Positions 16,646 to 25,638 are shown, counted from the stretch's first letter. The stretch: 32,065 bases of DNA from DATARH01 sp050246595 (GCA_050246595.1 JBFWVT010000053.1:1-32065); one strand, 5' to 3'. Notes: generated by a model not told the origin, from the letters alone. Program-made: numbers and translations.

Positions 16646-19600
16646 TTACCCGTCCTCGGAGCGCGACGGCAGCACCAGATTATCCGCTGACGGCAATACG
16701 ATCTCCGCTTGTATCCCGTCCTGACCGAAGCTGACCGAACCGGTCGCGCCGATCCGCTCGCGCAGCCCGGTTTCGATCAGATCGCGACCGTAATCCGGTC
16801 CGTCGGGCGGGCGCGCCGGCGGTCCTCCCGATTCACGCCAGCGGATCACCAGCCGGCGCTCGGCCCCGTCGATCGGCTCGAACCTCCAGGCGAGATAGAC
16901 CCGCCCCTGCGGCACGGACAGCGCCCCTTCCGCCGCGGCGCGCATCGCCAGCTCGTGCAGCGCCATTCCCAACATGACGGCAGTATTCGCCCGCACCAGC
17001 ACCGGCGCTCCGTCCGCAACCACCCGGCCCTCGCGCCCGATCCCGAAATCGGCCAGTTCCCGGCCGATCAGCCCAGCCAGCGGTATCGCCCTCCAATCCG
17101 CTCCCGCGACAAACCTGTACGTATCGGCCAACCCTTGCAGCCGATGATGCAGGGCAGCCGAGGACGGTTCGTCCGGCAGGCTGCGCTCGACAATATCGAG
17201 CGTGATCCGCAGCATCTCATCGAGACAGCGCCGAAGCTCCGCCTCGTGCGCCTCGGCCTCGACGATGCGGGTAATCTCGGTAAATGTGACAAGCACGCCG
17301 TCGATCGGCCGGTCCGCGGTGCGGTACGGCAGAACGCGCATCAGATAATGCGCTCCGCCGTCGCGGCTGATGACGCGGCGCGCGCGGCTTTGACCGGTCG
17401 CGAGCACCGGCTCGATCTCCTGCCGCAGATTGAGATCGGCCAGCCCGCTGGCGATATCGGTCAGCGGCCGCCCGCGATCGATCTCCATCAGATTGAAAAG
17501 ACCCTTGGTCGCCGGAGTAAAGCTGCGGACCAGCAGGTTGCGGTCGAGGCTCACCGTGGCGATCTCGGTCACCTCGAACAGATTGCGCAGATTGTCGTTT
17601 GCTTCGTCGAGTTCCTCGACCTTGCGCTGCAATTCGTTGTTGACCGTCTGCAGCTCTTCGCTGACCGACTGCGCCTCCTCGCGCGAGGTTTCGAGTTCCT
17701 CGTTGGTCGATTGCAATTCCTCGTTGATCGAGACCAGCTCCTCGTTGGCCGATTTCAGCTCCTCGAGCGCGGTTTCGTATTCCTCGACCAGCGATTGCAG
17801 CCGCTCGCGCGCCTCGCGCAGCTCGCGTTCGAGGTGCTCGTTGGCGGCCGACTGATCCTGGATCATTGTCGGCAGCCGCCGATCGGGCGTTATCGGCCCG
17901 CCGATATCGCAAAACACGATCAGAAACAGCGGCTCCGCCTCCGGCCCGGGCAGCGGATCGACGGTCAGGTCGAGAAATTGGATGCGATCGTCAATCTCGG
18001 TATGCAATCCCTGACGCACGACGCGCAGGCGCGTCTCCACCGCTTCGCTCAGCGCGGTCCGCAGGTCGAGCCGCAACCCGCGCCGCGCCATCGCGACGAT
18101 ATTGCGCGCCGGGGCGCCGGGCGCGTTTTCGAGATATTTGCCGGTGCGCGCCGAGAAATGCACGACCTCACCGTCGCGCGTGACAACGACATGCGCCGGG
18201 GCGAACTGTTCGAGGATGCGGTTCTCGACGGTGTGCCGCAACGGCAAGCCGGTATGGTCTCTGAACGCGGTTCTCGATGCGGTGATCGGCAGCCGTCCGG
18301 CCGACAGGGCAAGCGGCAGTTTGGGATGAACCCCGACGTAATCGCGCCGCCGGAAGATCCGGTGCTTCTTCTCGATCGGAGCGAACAGATCGGCGTGCGT
18401 TGTCAGCGTTTCGGACGAGCCGAGAAACAGGTACCCGCCCGGCCGCAGCGCGTAATGAAACACCGGGACGAGCTGATCCTGCAGATCCCTGTCGAGATAG
18501 ATCAGCAGGTTGCGGCACGAAATCAGATCGACGCGCGAGAACGGCGGATCGCGGATCACGCTGTGCGACGAGAAGATGCACATGTCGCGCACCTCCTTGC
18601 TCAGCGTGTAGCTCATGCCGTCGCCGCTGAAATAGCGGTCGATCCGCTTCGGGCTGACACCCTGCAGGAGCGCCGCCGGATAGCGCGCGTGGCGCGCAAT
18701 CGAGATCGCCGGATCGTCGATGTCGGTCGCGAAAACAACGGCTTTCGGCCGCACTGCCAGATTCGCCATGTGTTCGAGCAGCAGGATCGCGAGCGAATAC
18801 GCTTCCTCGCCGGTCGAGCAGCCCGGCACCCACACGCGAACCGTGTCACGCTGGTTGCGGCCCTCGAACAAAGCCGGGATGACCTGCTCGGCGATCGTAT
18901 CGAACGCGTCGCGATCGCGAAAGAACGCCGTAACGCCGATCAGCAGATCATGAAACAGATTGCCCCCCTCCTGGCGGTCCGTGCGCAGCCTCTCGGCATA
19001 TTCATCGATATCGTCAATATCGAGCACCTGCATGCGCCGCTCGACCCGGCGCAGAAAGGTGCGCTCCTTGTACCCGCTGAAATCGTGCCCGGTCTGCTCG
19101 TGCAGGATCTCGCAAATAGCGCGGCGCCCATCGCCGATGCGGGTGCGTTCGGCGCGCCCGCCGCCATCCGGGTCGAGCCGGCCAAGACCGCGCGCATACT
19201 CGATCAGCTTGCCGGCCATCTGATCGACCGGCAGCTTGAGATCGACCGCGCCCGCGGCGATCGCGTGCATCGGCATTTGCGGGTATCGCGGCGCCGTGTG
19301 GTCGGCGGTCTGCGCGATTGTCAGACCGCCCTTCTCCTTGATCGCCTTGGCCCCGAGCGTACCGTCATGCCCGACGCCGGACAGGATGATCGCGACCGCG
19401 TTCTCGCCGCGATCCTCGGCCAGCGAGGCAAAAAACACGTCGATCGTGTTGTGCTCGCGCCCGCCCGCCGGATGATGCGAGAGCCGCAGCCGCTTGCGTC
19501 GCAGCGTCGGCACCGCGTCCGACGACAGGACATAGACCCGGTTCGATTCGATCGTCGCGCCGTCGTGAACCGCGGCAATCGGCAGACGGGCCGAGCGGGC

Positions 19601-19762
19601 GAGAATCTGCGGCAGGGCGCTCTCATGGCCTGCGGCGAGATGCATCACGACAATAAACGCCATGCCGGGATCGGGCGGCACTGCCTCGAAAAACGCCTGC
19701 AGCGCCTCGACGCCGCCGGCCGAGGCTCCGATACCCACAACCAGAAATCGATCTCCGGCCAC
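16646..19762 (-). CDS. CheB-CheR-PAS fusion with degenerate HWE-type histidine kinase domain
   Basis: A 1038-residue multidomain sensor. Residues about 1-190 are a CheB methylesterase (GIGASAGG with the catalytic Ser, VVMHLAAGH, GVGHDGTLG with the catalytic Asp). About 210-480 is a CheR methyltransferase (SGYKERTFLRRVERRM, VPGCSTGEEAYSLA, SCRNLLIYLD). Then come a long coiled coil rich in SxNEEL repeats (about 640-730), a PAS segment (LFEVTEIATVSLDRNLLVRSFT) and a C-terminal kinase-like region. In that region the HWE W-x-E (IRWRESGGP) and HEL are kept. The phosphoacceptor His (normally ELxHRVKN) is replaced (ELRRCLDEM), and the N-box Asn is replaced (HELAMRAAAEGAL). Autophosphorylation by this domain is therefore doubtful. 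The stand-alone CheB lies upstream on the same strand. Confidence 0.93.
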   Translation of the reverse strand: MAGDRFLVVGIGASAGGVEALQAFFEAVPPDPGMAFIVVMHLAAGHESALPQILARSARLPIAAVHDGATIESNRVYVLSSDAVPTLRRKRLRLSHHPAGGREHNTIDVFFASLAEDRGENAVAIILSGVGHDGTLGAKAIKEKGGLTIAQTADHTAPRYPQMPMHAIAAGAVDLKLPVDQMAGKLIEYARGLGRLDPDGGGRAERTRIGDGRRAICEILHEQTGHDFSGYKERTFLRRVERRMQVLDIDDIDEYAERLRTDRQEGGNLFHDLLIGVTAFFRDRDAFDTIAEQVIPALFEGRNQRDTVRVWVPGCSTGEEAYSLAILLLEHMANLAVRPKAVVFATDIDDPAISIARHARYPAALLQGVSPKRIDRYFSGDGMSYTLSKEVRDMCIFSSHSVIRDPPFSRVDLISCRNLLIYLDRDLQDQLVPVFHYALRPGGYLFLGSSETLTTHADLFAPIEKKHRIFRRRDYVGVHPKLPLALSAGRLPITASRTAFRDHTGLPLRHTVENRILEQFAPAHVVVTRDGEVVHFSARTGKYLENAPGAPARNIVAMARRGLRLDLRTALSEAVETRLRVVRQGLHTEIDDRIQFLDLTVDPLPGPEAEPLFLIVFCDIGGPITPDRRLPTMIQDQSAANEHLERELREARERLQSLVEEYETALEELKSANEELVSINEELQSTNEELETSREEAQSVSEELQTVNNELQRKVEELDEANDNLRNLFEVTEIATVSLDRNLLVRSFTPATKGLFNLMEIDRGRPLTDIASGLADLNLRQEIEPVLATGQSRARRVISRDGGAHYLMRVLPYRTADRPIDGVLVTFTEITRIVEAEAHEAELRRCLDEMLRITLDIVERSLPDEPSSAALHHRLQGLADTYRFVAGADWRAIPLAGLIGRELADFGIGREGRVVADGAPVLVRANTAVMLGMALHELAMRAAAEGALSVPQGRVYLAWRFEPIDGAERRLVIRWRESGGPPARPPDGPDYGRDLIETGLRERIGATGSVSFGQDGIQAEIVLPSADNLVLPSRSEDG

Positions 19763-20161
19763 CGCTCTCGAACCTTATGCCTGTCGGATTCATCCGCAGG
19801 TTGCTGCAACCCGACCCGGCGCGCAACAACCCAACGCGGCTTTGCTTGACACCGATCAAAGGCAGTGCCCAATCGCCACACCGCAAACAACACCGCAGCG
19901 GTGCCCTTATTCCGGCAGACCTCGCAAGCGCGAACCGCCGGAGCCTCGCCTCATGGTAGAAATGGGGGGGGGTGCATCAAGGTTGATCGTCTCCCATATC
20001 GCAATTGCGATTCTTCCAACGATCCTGCTGCCGGCACTTTCCCGACTTCCCTGCCCTTCGGCGGAAATTCCCTGTTCGCACCGCCCTGCGCAGCCGGAAA
20101 ACCGGGGCACCGCAACAGGTTGCACCGATCCCCGGCGCCCCGTCGCAACTTTTCCCTGCTA
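19763..20161. other. Intergenic region with a 9-bp G tract and a small hairpin
   Basis: About 400 bp between the two CheB genes, with no supported reading frame. It contains nine consecutive G (19964-19972) and, at its right edge, the perfect hairpin TTCCCTG-CTAT-CAGGGAA (20152-20169), which overlaps the stop of the upstream CheB. The T run follows on the plus strand only. The promoter of the CheB-CheR fusion should lie in the left part of this region, but no clear -35/-10 is apparent. Confidence 0.6.
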
Positions 20162-21193
20162 TCAGGGAATTTTGCGCTTCTCCGGTGCGGCCGGTTCGCC
20201 GTTCGGTTCGGTCTCGGCGGGCGGCGGCTGGCGTTCGAGAAACCGCACCAGCACCTCAAGCTGCTCGTCGGCTTCACCCTTCAGCCGCTCCCAATACGCA
20301 ACCCCGAGATCGCGGCCGGAGGCGCGCGCGCTCTCCATCATCTGGCGGCACAGCTCGACCCGCTCGTTGAGCACCCGAACCGCGATGACCAGCGCCTCTT
20401 CGAGCGTCGAACGCTGCCCCTGGGCAAGCTCATCAAGACCGAAACGGTGCCCGGTGTGGCAGCGGAATTCCGGCAGCGGTCCGTCGCCGGTGCGACGCAC
20501 CGAGCCGCCGCATTCGGGACAGGTCAGCGCCACGGGGCGTTCGAATTTCTCCATTGTCGTGCCCGCTTCTGCGACGGCCGGCGCCGCCGGAACATCCACC
20601 GTCTCAGCCGATAAACGCACCAGCAGCCTCGGCAATTCGTCGATCCCGACGATATGGCCGCCCGGCACCGCCCTGACCGCGTTGCGCGGCATGTCGGGAT
20701 AGAGCGCCTCCGAAGGATGCTGGATCACCGCAACCCCGCCGGCCTGTTGGATTTCCCGCAACCCTCTCGCGCCGTCGCTGCCGGTGCCGCTCAGCACCGC
20801 GCCGACAACCCGCGGTCCGAAGGCCTGTGCGACCGAGCGGAACAGCGGATCGATTGCGGGTCGCGTGAAATGCTGGCGCGGCCCGCGCGACAGCCGAATT
20901 GCGTTCGGAAAGACCAGCATGTGCCGGTCCGGCGGCGCGACATAGACGATCCCCGGACGAATCGCCTCGCCATCTTCGGCGTGCTTGGCCGGCAGCGGTC
21001 CGGCCCGCGACAGCAGCTCCGGCAAGTGGCTGCGGTGCGAGCCGATATGCGAGACGACAAAGACGGTGCCGCCGAAATCGGGCGGCAGGCCGGCAATCGC
21101 CGCCATCATGGCATCGAGCGCTCCAGCCGAGCCGCCGATCGCGATCATGTCGCGACACGCCTGCTGCTTTGTTATCGGCCCGGCGCTGAGCAT
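20162..21193 (-). CDS. Stand-alone CheB methylesterase domain protein with C-terminal zinc-ribbon-like segment
   Basis: A 343-residue protein without a receiver domain. The CheB fold shows IAIGGSAGALDA (catalytic Ser22), VVSHIGSHRSHLPELL (His) and LSGTGSDGARGLREI (Asp). A C-terminal part contains CPECGGSVRR and FRCHTGHRF, a probable metal-binding finger, then a helical tail rich in Glu and Arg. This arrangement is common in CheB proteins that act outside classic chemotaxis operons. ATG at 21193 (MLSAGPITKQQ) is preferred; ATG at 21268 would add 25 unrelated residues, and ATG 45 bp downstream is also possible. It lies about 400 bp upstream of the CheB-CheR-PAS fusion on the same strand, so the two may act on the same partner. 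Confidence 0.88.
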   Translation of the reverse strand: MLSAGPITKQQACRDMIAIGGSAGALDAMMAAIAGLPPDFGGTVFVVSHIGSHRSHLPELLSRAGPLPAKHAEDGEAIRPGIVYVAPPDRHMLVFPNAIRLSRGPRQHFTRPAIDPLFRSVAQAFGPRVVGAVLSGTGSDGARGLREIQQAGGVAVIQHPSEALYPDMPRNAVRAVPGGHIVGIDELPRLLVRLSAETVDVPAAPAVAEAGTTMEKFERPVALTCPECGGSVRRTGDGPLPEFRCHTGHRFGLDELAQGQRSTLEEALVIAVRVLNERVELCRQMMESARASGRDLGVAYWERLKGEADEQLEVLVRFLERQPPPAETEPNGEPAAPEKRKIP

Positions 21194-21577
21194 TTGTTCT
21201 GTCTCGTCCAATGGGAGCGACGCCCCGAGCCGGTGGCCAAAGATCCATCCGCAGCCGCTGGGGAACAAACAGGGCTGGTGCCGAGATGTTCCTGTAAACG
21301 CCGCGCATGCCGGCCTTCTCGCCCGGCTGGTTGAGCAGGCGGTGCATCCCTTGCCGGTAGCGTCGCGATCACCTTGACCGCGAGCAGCGCTTCTTGGCCG
21401 AGATCACGGAGGGCACCCCGAGCGGCTCGCGGCAGAAACGGTGGTTGGCTGCGCTGTCGGTTCCAGCATTTCCGCCGTTCCTTCCCGCCAGGTTGAGCAA
21501 CCCTGGTACGAAAACGCGGACTGCTTCTACTCAGGCTACCTGATGAGCGGGTAGCCGCCGTGTTGCCATTGCCGTGC
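21194..21577. other. Intergenic region without recognised gene
   Basis: About 380 bp between the stand-alone CheB start and the first ATACCA-type repeat. Open frames here are not supported by motifs, ribosome binding sites or length. It should contain the promoter for the CheB gene, which I cannot place. Confidence 0.5.
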
Positions 21578-21732
21578 TGATACCAGCCGTCGTTGACGTT
21601 GGTCGTTCATACCCGGCCTTGGGCCGGGCATGAACGAGCCACCCCCAAGCGTTCCGGCTTCTCGTGGATGTCCACGGATCGAGTCCGGAGGCCATGAACG
21701 ACATGCGTCGAGGTCTCGGGCAGCTGGTATGA
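21578..21732. repeat. ATACCA-type inverted-repeat element, copy 1
   Basis: Left end ATACCAGC (21580-21587) and right end GCTGGTAT (21723-21730) are perfect inverse repeats. Inside are CCCGGCC-TT-GGGCCGGG and the string TTCTCGTGGATGTCCACGGA. It ends 3 bp from the stop codon of the PEP-CTERM gene. The second copy at 24952-25112 shares both ends and the inner string. Confidence 0.75.
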
Positions 21733-21735
21733 GTG

Positions 21736-22422
21736 TCAGCATCCCGTTACAAATCTGCGCCGCCGACGCAGAATACCCAACCCGAGCAGTCCCGCACCGA
21801 GCAGCGCGATCGAAGCAGGCTCGGGAACTGCCGTCGCGCCGAGACCGGCGACCCGGATCAGGTCCAGTCCGGGCGATCCAATGACGGTGATCGAGTTCAC
21901 GCTCGCACCCGGCGCGACGCCAAAATCGCTGAGATCGACAGGGGTAACAAACAGTTCGGCACTGAACGGCCCGGCGCCGCCAAGAAAATAGCTCACCAGG
22001 ATACCGGTGCTCACGGCGAGCCCCGGATCATATACCACAGTGTCTCCGTTGGCATTCAGGACAATGCTGCCGTTTGTCGAAAGACCCGCCGTGACGACCC
22101 CGATATCCGCCCCCGGGCCGTTCTCGATGAGCGTACTGTACCCGATCGTATAATTTGTCAGAATGGTGAGATTGGCGATGCCGGTGTCGAAGTTCGCGCC
22201 GGTAAGATAGGCCGGGCTGCCCGGATCGGCGTTGACGACATTCAGCCAATTATTCGCGGCGTGGGTAAACTCAAAAGCATCGGCGGCGATCGAATCGCCA
22301 AACTGGGCGTCGTTAAACGTGAACCCACCGAGTGTGAGCGCGGATGCCGGTGCAGGCACGGCCGCCAGAGCGACAGCGCATCCGAAGGCGGCGGTGGCGG
22401 CAAGTTTACGAATATCGAGCAT
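21736..22422 (-). CDS. PEP-CTERM sorting domain protein
   Basis: A 228-residue exported protein. A signal peptide (residues about 1-28, ending PASALT) is followed by an Asn/Gly-rich beta-type domain with no recognised fold. The C-terminal sorting signal is VPEPASIALLGAGLLGLGILRRRRR: the PEP motif, a membrane segment and a basic tail. Such proteins are cut by exosortase EpsH/XrtA and usually go to the cell surface with exopolysaccharide. No exosortase gene is in the window. A strong ribosome site (GGAGGAGAAGGG) precedes the ATG at 22422. It stands alone; the next gene upstream is an unrelated small protein on the same strand. Confidence 0.9.
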   Translation of the reverse strand: MLDIRKLAATAAFGCAVALAAVPAPASALTLGGFTFNDAQFGDSIAADAFEFTHAANNWLNVVNADPGSPAYLTGANFDTGIANLTILTNYTIGYSTLIENGPGADIGVVTAGLSTNGSIVLNANGDTVVYDPGLAVSTGILVSYFLGGAGPFSAELFVTPVDLSDFGVAPGASVNSITVIGSPGLDLIRVAGLGATAVPEPASIALLGAGLLGLGILRRRRRFVTGC

Positions 22423-22485
22423 TTCCCTTCTCCTCCTATTTGCGAACAGCGGATTACGCTGCGTCCATTTTCCTACGCCTGCTTC

Positions 22486-22812
22486 CTACGCCTGCTCGCC
22501 GCGTTCACCCTCTCCCGCCACTCTCGGGTCGCGCCGTTCCGCGTCGAGCACGCGCCAGTCGACCAGGTCCGGTGTGCGGCCGAACACGCGCTCCACATTG
22601 GCCATCAGCATTTCGCGATGCGTCTCGTTCGGAAAATTGCATAGAAACAGCACCACCATGTCATTGCGGTCGCAGGAAGCTGCCTCGCTCTGATCGCAAA
22701 CCACATCGAGCGCGGCGATTGCATATACCAATGCCGATCCGAGGAGCAGCTTGGATCGTCCGGGCTTTATTCGAGGCGGACAAGCAAAGGTAACAACTTC
22801 AGTTTCAGACAT
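22486..22812 (-). CDS. Hypothetical protein, 108 residues
   Basis: I do not recognise this protein. It begins MSETEVVTFACPPRIKPGRSK and has a moderately hydrophobic segment (LLLGSALVYAIAALDVV). It continues with three Cys in the middle and a charged C-terminus (RDPRVAGEGERGEQA) rich in Glu and Arg. A GAAGG stretch lies upstream of the ATG. It is on the same strand as the PEP-CTERM gene, 63 bp upstream. Codon use looks normal for the window, but with no family match it may be a chance frame. Confidence 0.45.
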   Translation of the reverse strand: MSETEVVTFACPPRIKPGRSKLLLGSALVYAIAALDVVCDQSEAASCDRNDMVVLFLCNFPNETHREMLMANVERVFGRTPDLVDWRVLDAERRDPRVAGEGERGEQA

Positions 22813-22892
22813 TTCGACAGCCTTCAGCGATTGGTGCGGATGGTAGGAAGCCCGGCACTTGGACTATAGGGTGCGGCCCCGCAATCCGGTGC

Positions 22893-22981
22893 GCACAGCA
22901 CCGTAGGGCGGAAAAGCGCAGCGCCTTCCGCCGCGACAACCCGCGAGCGGCGGATTACGCTATGCTCATCCGCCCTGCGCT
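22893..22981. repeat. Paired palindromic repeats (GGCGGA type) in the gene-free region 22813-23276
   Basis: Two palindromes in tandem: GGCGGAAAAGCGCAGCGCC with TTCCGCC, and GGCGGATTACGCTATGC with TCATCCGCC. They resemble the REP-type units scattered in Rhizobiales genomes (GCGGATTACGCT). A shorter piece, AGCGGATTACGCTGCG, recurs near 22450. The rest of the 22813-23276 region holds no supported gene apart from the duplicated block at 23152-23230. Confidence 0.65.
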
Positions 22982-23151
22982 TGCCCACAAAATGCTGCTC
23001 GACACGCTCGATACGGTGCCCGACTGCCTGATCCAAATCGGTGTCCCGGATTTGGATAGGGCCAGACCGCGGAACACCTTTCAGCGCCATCGTACCCTCC
23101 GTCCTCCGGCGGGCGATGCTGTACCGGCCGTCCGGAAACGGCATTCCCGCG

Positions 23152-23230
23152 TTCCGATGCGCGCAGGATGGCAGGCGCCGTGACCCAAGACTTTGCGGCT
23201 GGCTTCATTTACCTTACGGTGAGCTTTTGA
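23152..23230 (+). repeat. Duplicated upstream block, copy A, ahead of the CadC-type regulator
   Basis: CGATGCGCGCAGGATGGCAG and the following CGCCGTG plus AGACTTT recur with small changes at 25699-25770. Both copies contain a short frame with a related peptide: MAGAVTQDFAAGFIYLTVSF here (23168-23230) and MSDAVAADFMTRLI in copy B. No ribosome site is evident for the peptide, so it may be incidental. The block ends about 45 bp before the regulator start and may carry its promoter. Confidence 0.5.
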
Positions 23231-23276
23231 TCTCCTTAAGAAGAAGCACCCGGCGGGTTCGGGGCGGGGAGCGGCG

Positions 23277-24857
23277 ATGCTTTTCGCGTTTGGCGAGTAT
23301 GCGCTCGATGTCGAGCGCCGCGAGTTGCGCCGCTGCGGCGAGCCGGTCGCGCTCGAACCGCAGGTGTTCGATCTTCTCGTCCATCTCGTGCGCAACCGCG
23401 ATCGGGTCGTCGGCAAGGACGATTTGATCGACAGCGTGTGGGGCGGGCGGATCGTCTCGGATTCCGCGGTGACGACGCGGTTGAATGCGGCGCGCAAGGC
23501 AATCGGCGACAGCGGCGCGGCCCAGCTTCTCATTCGCACCATCCACCGCAAGGGTGTCCGCTTTGTCGGTGAAGTCCGGGACGAGGGATCGCCAAAGCCG
23601 GAACCTGTCGCGGCGATGATCGACACCCCGCCGGCGCAACCGCCGTTGGCTCTCCCCGACAAGCCGTCGATCGCGGTAATGGCGTTTCAAAATATGTCCG
23701 GCGACCCGGAGCAGGAATATTTTGCCGATGGGGTGGTCGAGGAGATCATCACCGCGCTCTCGCGCATCCGCTGGCTGTTCGTGATCGCCCGCAATTCGAG
23801 TTTTACCTACAAGGGCCGGACTGTCGATGTGAAGCAGATCGGGCGCGAGCTTGGGGTGCGCTATGTGCTCGAAGGTTCGGTGCGCAAGGCCGGACAACGC
23901 ATGCGCATTACGGCGCAGCTGATCGACGCGGTGACCGGCGCGCATCTGTGGGCCGACCGGTTCGACGGCTCGCTGGAAGACATTTTCGACCTGCAGGATC
24001 AGGTGGCGACCATTGTCGCCGGCATCATCGAGCCAATGCTGCAAGCCGCCGAAATACGCCGATCTACCACCCGTCTGACCAGTAATCTCACGGCCAACGA
24101 CTACTACCTACAGGCGCTGCCGCTGATCGAAACATACCGCTGGGAGCCCGTTCTTGCCGGTCTTGACCTGCTCCGCCAAGCAATCGAGCGCGATGGCGGT
24201 TTTGCCTCCGCTCTAGCACTGACGGCCTATGGTCGCGCGCAGTTGGACGCAATCGGCCGGGTCGCCGAACGGCAAGACAATCGCCGCATTGCCATAGATC
24301 TGGCGCAACAGACGCTGCGGCGGGCGGGCAGCAATGGGTTCGCGCTTGCCGCAGCAGGCCATGTGGTCGGTTATTTCAACGAGGATTCCAAAGCCGGCTT
24401 GGCGATCATCGACCGCGGTTTAACGATTAATCCAAGCTTTGCCACCGGCTGGCATTGGAGTGGATGTGCGCGTCTGTACAATGGCAGGCCTGAGGCTGCA
24501 ATCAAGCATTTCGAGATGTCCATTAGGGTTAATCCCCTAGGCGCGCGTTGGCGGCAACTGACTGGCATTGGCCAAGCGCACTTCTTTCGGCAGCAGTTCG
24601 ATAATGCGGCAACCGCGCTGCTTTTGGCACTCCAAGAGAACCCGCATTATCCTCTGGCACTCCGGTTTCTTGCCTCCTGTTACATGCATATGGGAAGGCC
24701 GGAAAATGCGCAGAAGGTGGTAGCCCGATTGCGCGCGATCACCCCGATGGTGATCCCGGCGGACACCAATTATCGTGATCCAGAGCAGCGCGATCTTTTC
24801 CTGTCGGGATTACGGCTGGCGGCTGGCGAGCCGCAAGACGATTTATCGAACCATTGA
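23277..24857 (+). CDS. CadC-type winged-helix regulator with TPR domain
   Basis: A 526-residue regulator. Residues about 1-95 are an OmpR/PhoB-type winged helix (LFAFGEYALDVERRELRRCGEPVALEPQVFDLLVHLVRN, then the recognition-helix region VTTRLNAARKAIGD and GVRFVGEV). A middle domain begins SIAVMAFQNMSGDPEQEYFADGVVEEIITALSRI and continues GVRYVLEGSVRKAG and GAHLWADRFDG. This is the TolB/FlgO-like region common in adenylate-cyclase-associated TPR proteins. The last 250 residues are TPR-like helices. No transmembrane segment is obvious, unlike classic CadC. GGGGAG lies upstream of the ATG. Proteins of this type are numerous in rhizobial genomes, and the signal and targets are unknown. It is a single gene on the plus strand. 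Confidence 0.88.
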   Translation: MLFAFGEYALDVERRELRRCGEPVALEPQVFDLLVHLVRNRDRVVGKDDLIDSVWGGRIVSDSAVTTRLNAARKAIGDSGAAQLLIRTIHRKGVRFVGEVRDEGSPKPEPVAAMIDTPPAQPPLALPDKPSIAVMAFQNMSGDPEQEYFADGVVEEIITALSRIRWLFVIARNSSFTYKGRTVDVKQIGRELGVRYVLEGSVRKAGQRMRITAQLIDAVTGAHLWADRFDGSLEDIFDLQDQVATIVAGIIEPMLQAAEIRRSTTRLTSNLTANDYYLQALPLIETYRWEPVLAGLDLLRQAIERDGGFASALALTAYGRAQLDAIGRVAERQDNRRIAIDLAQQTLRRAGSNGFALAAAGHVVGYFNEDSKAGLAIIDRGLTINPSFATGWHWSGCARLYNGRPEAAIKHFEMSIRVNPLGARWRQLTGIGQAHFFRQQFDNAATALLLALQENPHYPLALRFLASCYMHMGRPENAQKVVARLRAITPMVIPADTNYRDPEQRDLFLSGLRLAAGEPQDDLSNH

Positions 24858-24951
24858 TGTATTGCGGGCCGACCTCAATACCTGGATTAATCAATGTAAC
24901 GGGTGGCGATTTCATCAGGACTGCTGGTGCTTTGGTGGAAACGCTCCTGAA

Positions 24952-25112
24952 TAATACCAACCAGCGCTGACCTTGGCACGTTCGTGCCTGGCCCCGGGGC
25001 CGGGCATCCACGAGCGGCCGGCATGCTCCCGGGTGTTTCTCGTGGATGCCCACGGATCAAGTCCGGGGACGGCCACGAACGGATGGGTCATGCTTTCGGC
25101 TGCCTGGTATAA
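24952..25112. repeat. ATACCA-type inverted-repeat element, copy 2
   Basis: ATACCA (24954-24959) and TGGTAT (25105-25110) are the ends. It shares TTCTCGTGGATG-CCCACGGATC and AGTCCGG with copy 1 (21578-21732), and contains GGCCCCGGGGCC as a central palindrome. It fills the gap 24858-25161 between the regulator and cupin genes, which converge here. Confidence 0.75.
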
Positions 25113-25161
25113 GTAGTCGGAAGCAAACGCGCGGCGTTAGCATCCACAGGTATTCGAAATT

Positions 25162-25638
25162 CTACTTGTGACCGGGCATTGCATGCGTGTGCAGATCAAA
25201 CGGTCGGCTGTAGCGAAGATAAAAGACGCACGGCTCGTCCCCGCATTCAAGAGCATGCGGCGTCTGTCCGGGCAGGCTGATATAGGCCGGCGCCGTCATT
25301 GGCTGTCGCTTGCCATCGGCGGCAACATAAGTAAATGTACCCTTGAGCCACACATAGACCTCGTCGCTCGTATGGCTGTGGTTTGGGACGACGTATCTCG
25401 GGGGTGTCCGCAACAGAATCTCTCCGCCACCCTTTGAGACATCGCCTCGCAAAGCGGCAATCTCAATACCGGGCGGCAATCCCTGTAGGGTAAGCGGCGC
25501 CCATTGTACTTTTGAGATGTCGGCAATTGTCTGATCCGGACCGAACGAATATATCCCCGCTTTGTCCTGTTGCGCTTGCGCGCTCATGCCTGAAACAAGC
25601 AGTCCAATCGAAAGCGCGCAAAGGATATTATGTCTCAC
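25162..25638 (-). CDS. Periplasmic cupin-domain protein
   Basis: A 158-residue exported single-domain cupin. A signal peptide (about residues 1-22, ending MSAQA-Q) precedes the barrel. Cupin motif 1 is PNHSHTSDEVYVWLKGTF with H87, H89 and E93 as metal ligands, and motif 2 is PGQTPHALEC with H128. A His-rich end (DLHTHAMPGHK) may add metal binding. The start is GTG at 25638, preceded by GGGGAGA. Secreted small cupins of this kind are widespread with no fixed substrate. The gene is isolated and convergent with the CadC-type regulator; the duplicated block B lies just upstream. Confidence 0.85.
   Translation of the reverse strand: MRHNILCALSIGLLVSGMSAQAQQDKAGIYSFGPDQTIADISKVQWAPLTLQGLPPGIEIAALRGDVSKGGGEILLRTPPRYVVPNHSHTSDEVYVWLKGTFTYVAADGKRQPMTAPAYISLPGQTPHALECGDEPCVFYLRYSRPFDLHTHAMPGHK

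Noticed and set aside
20152..20172. Hairpin TTCCCTG-CTAT-CAGGGAA as terminator of the stand-alone CheB gene
   Set aside because: The T run follows on the plus strand, while the gene is on the minus strand and its stop lies inside the hairpin; its role is unclear.
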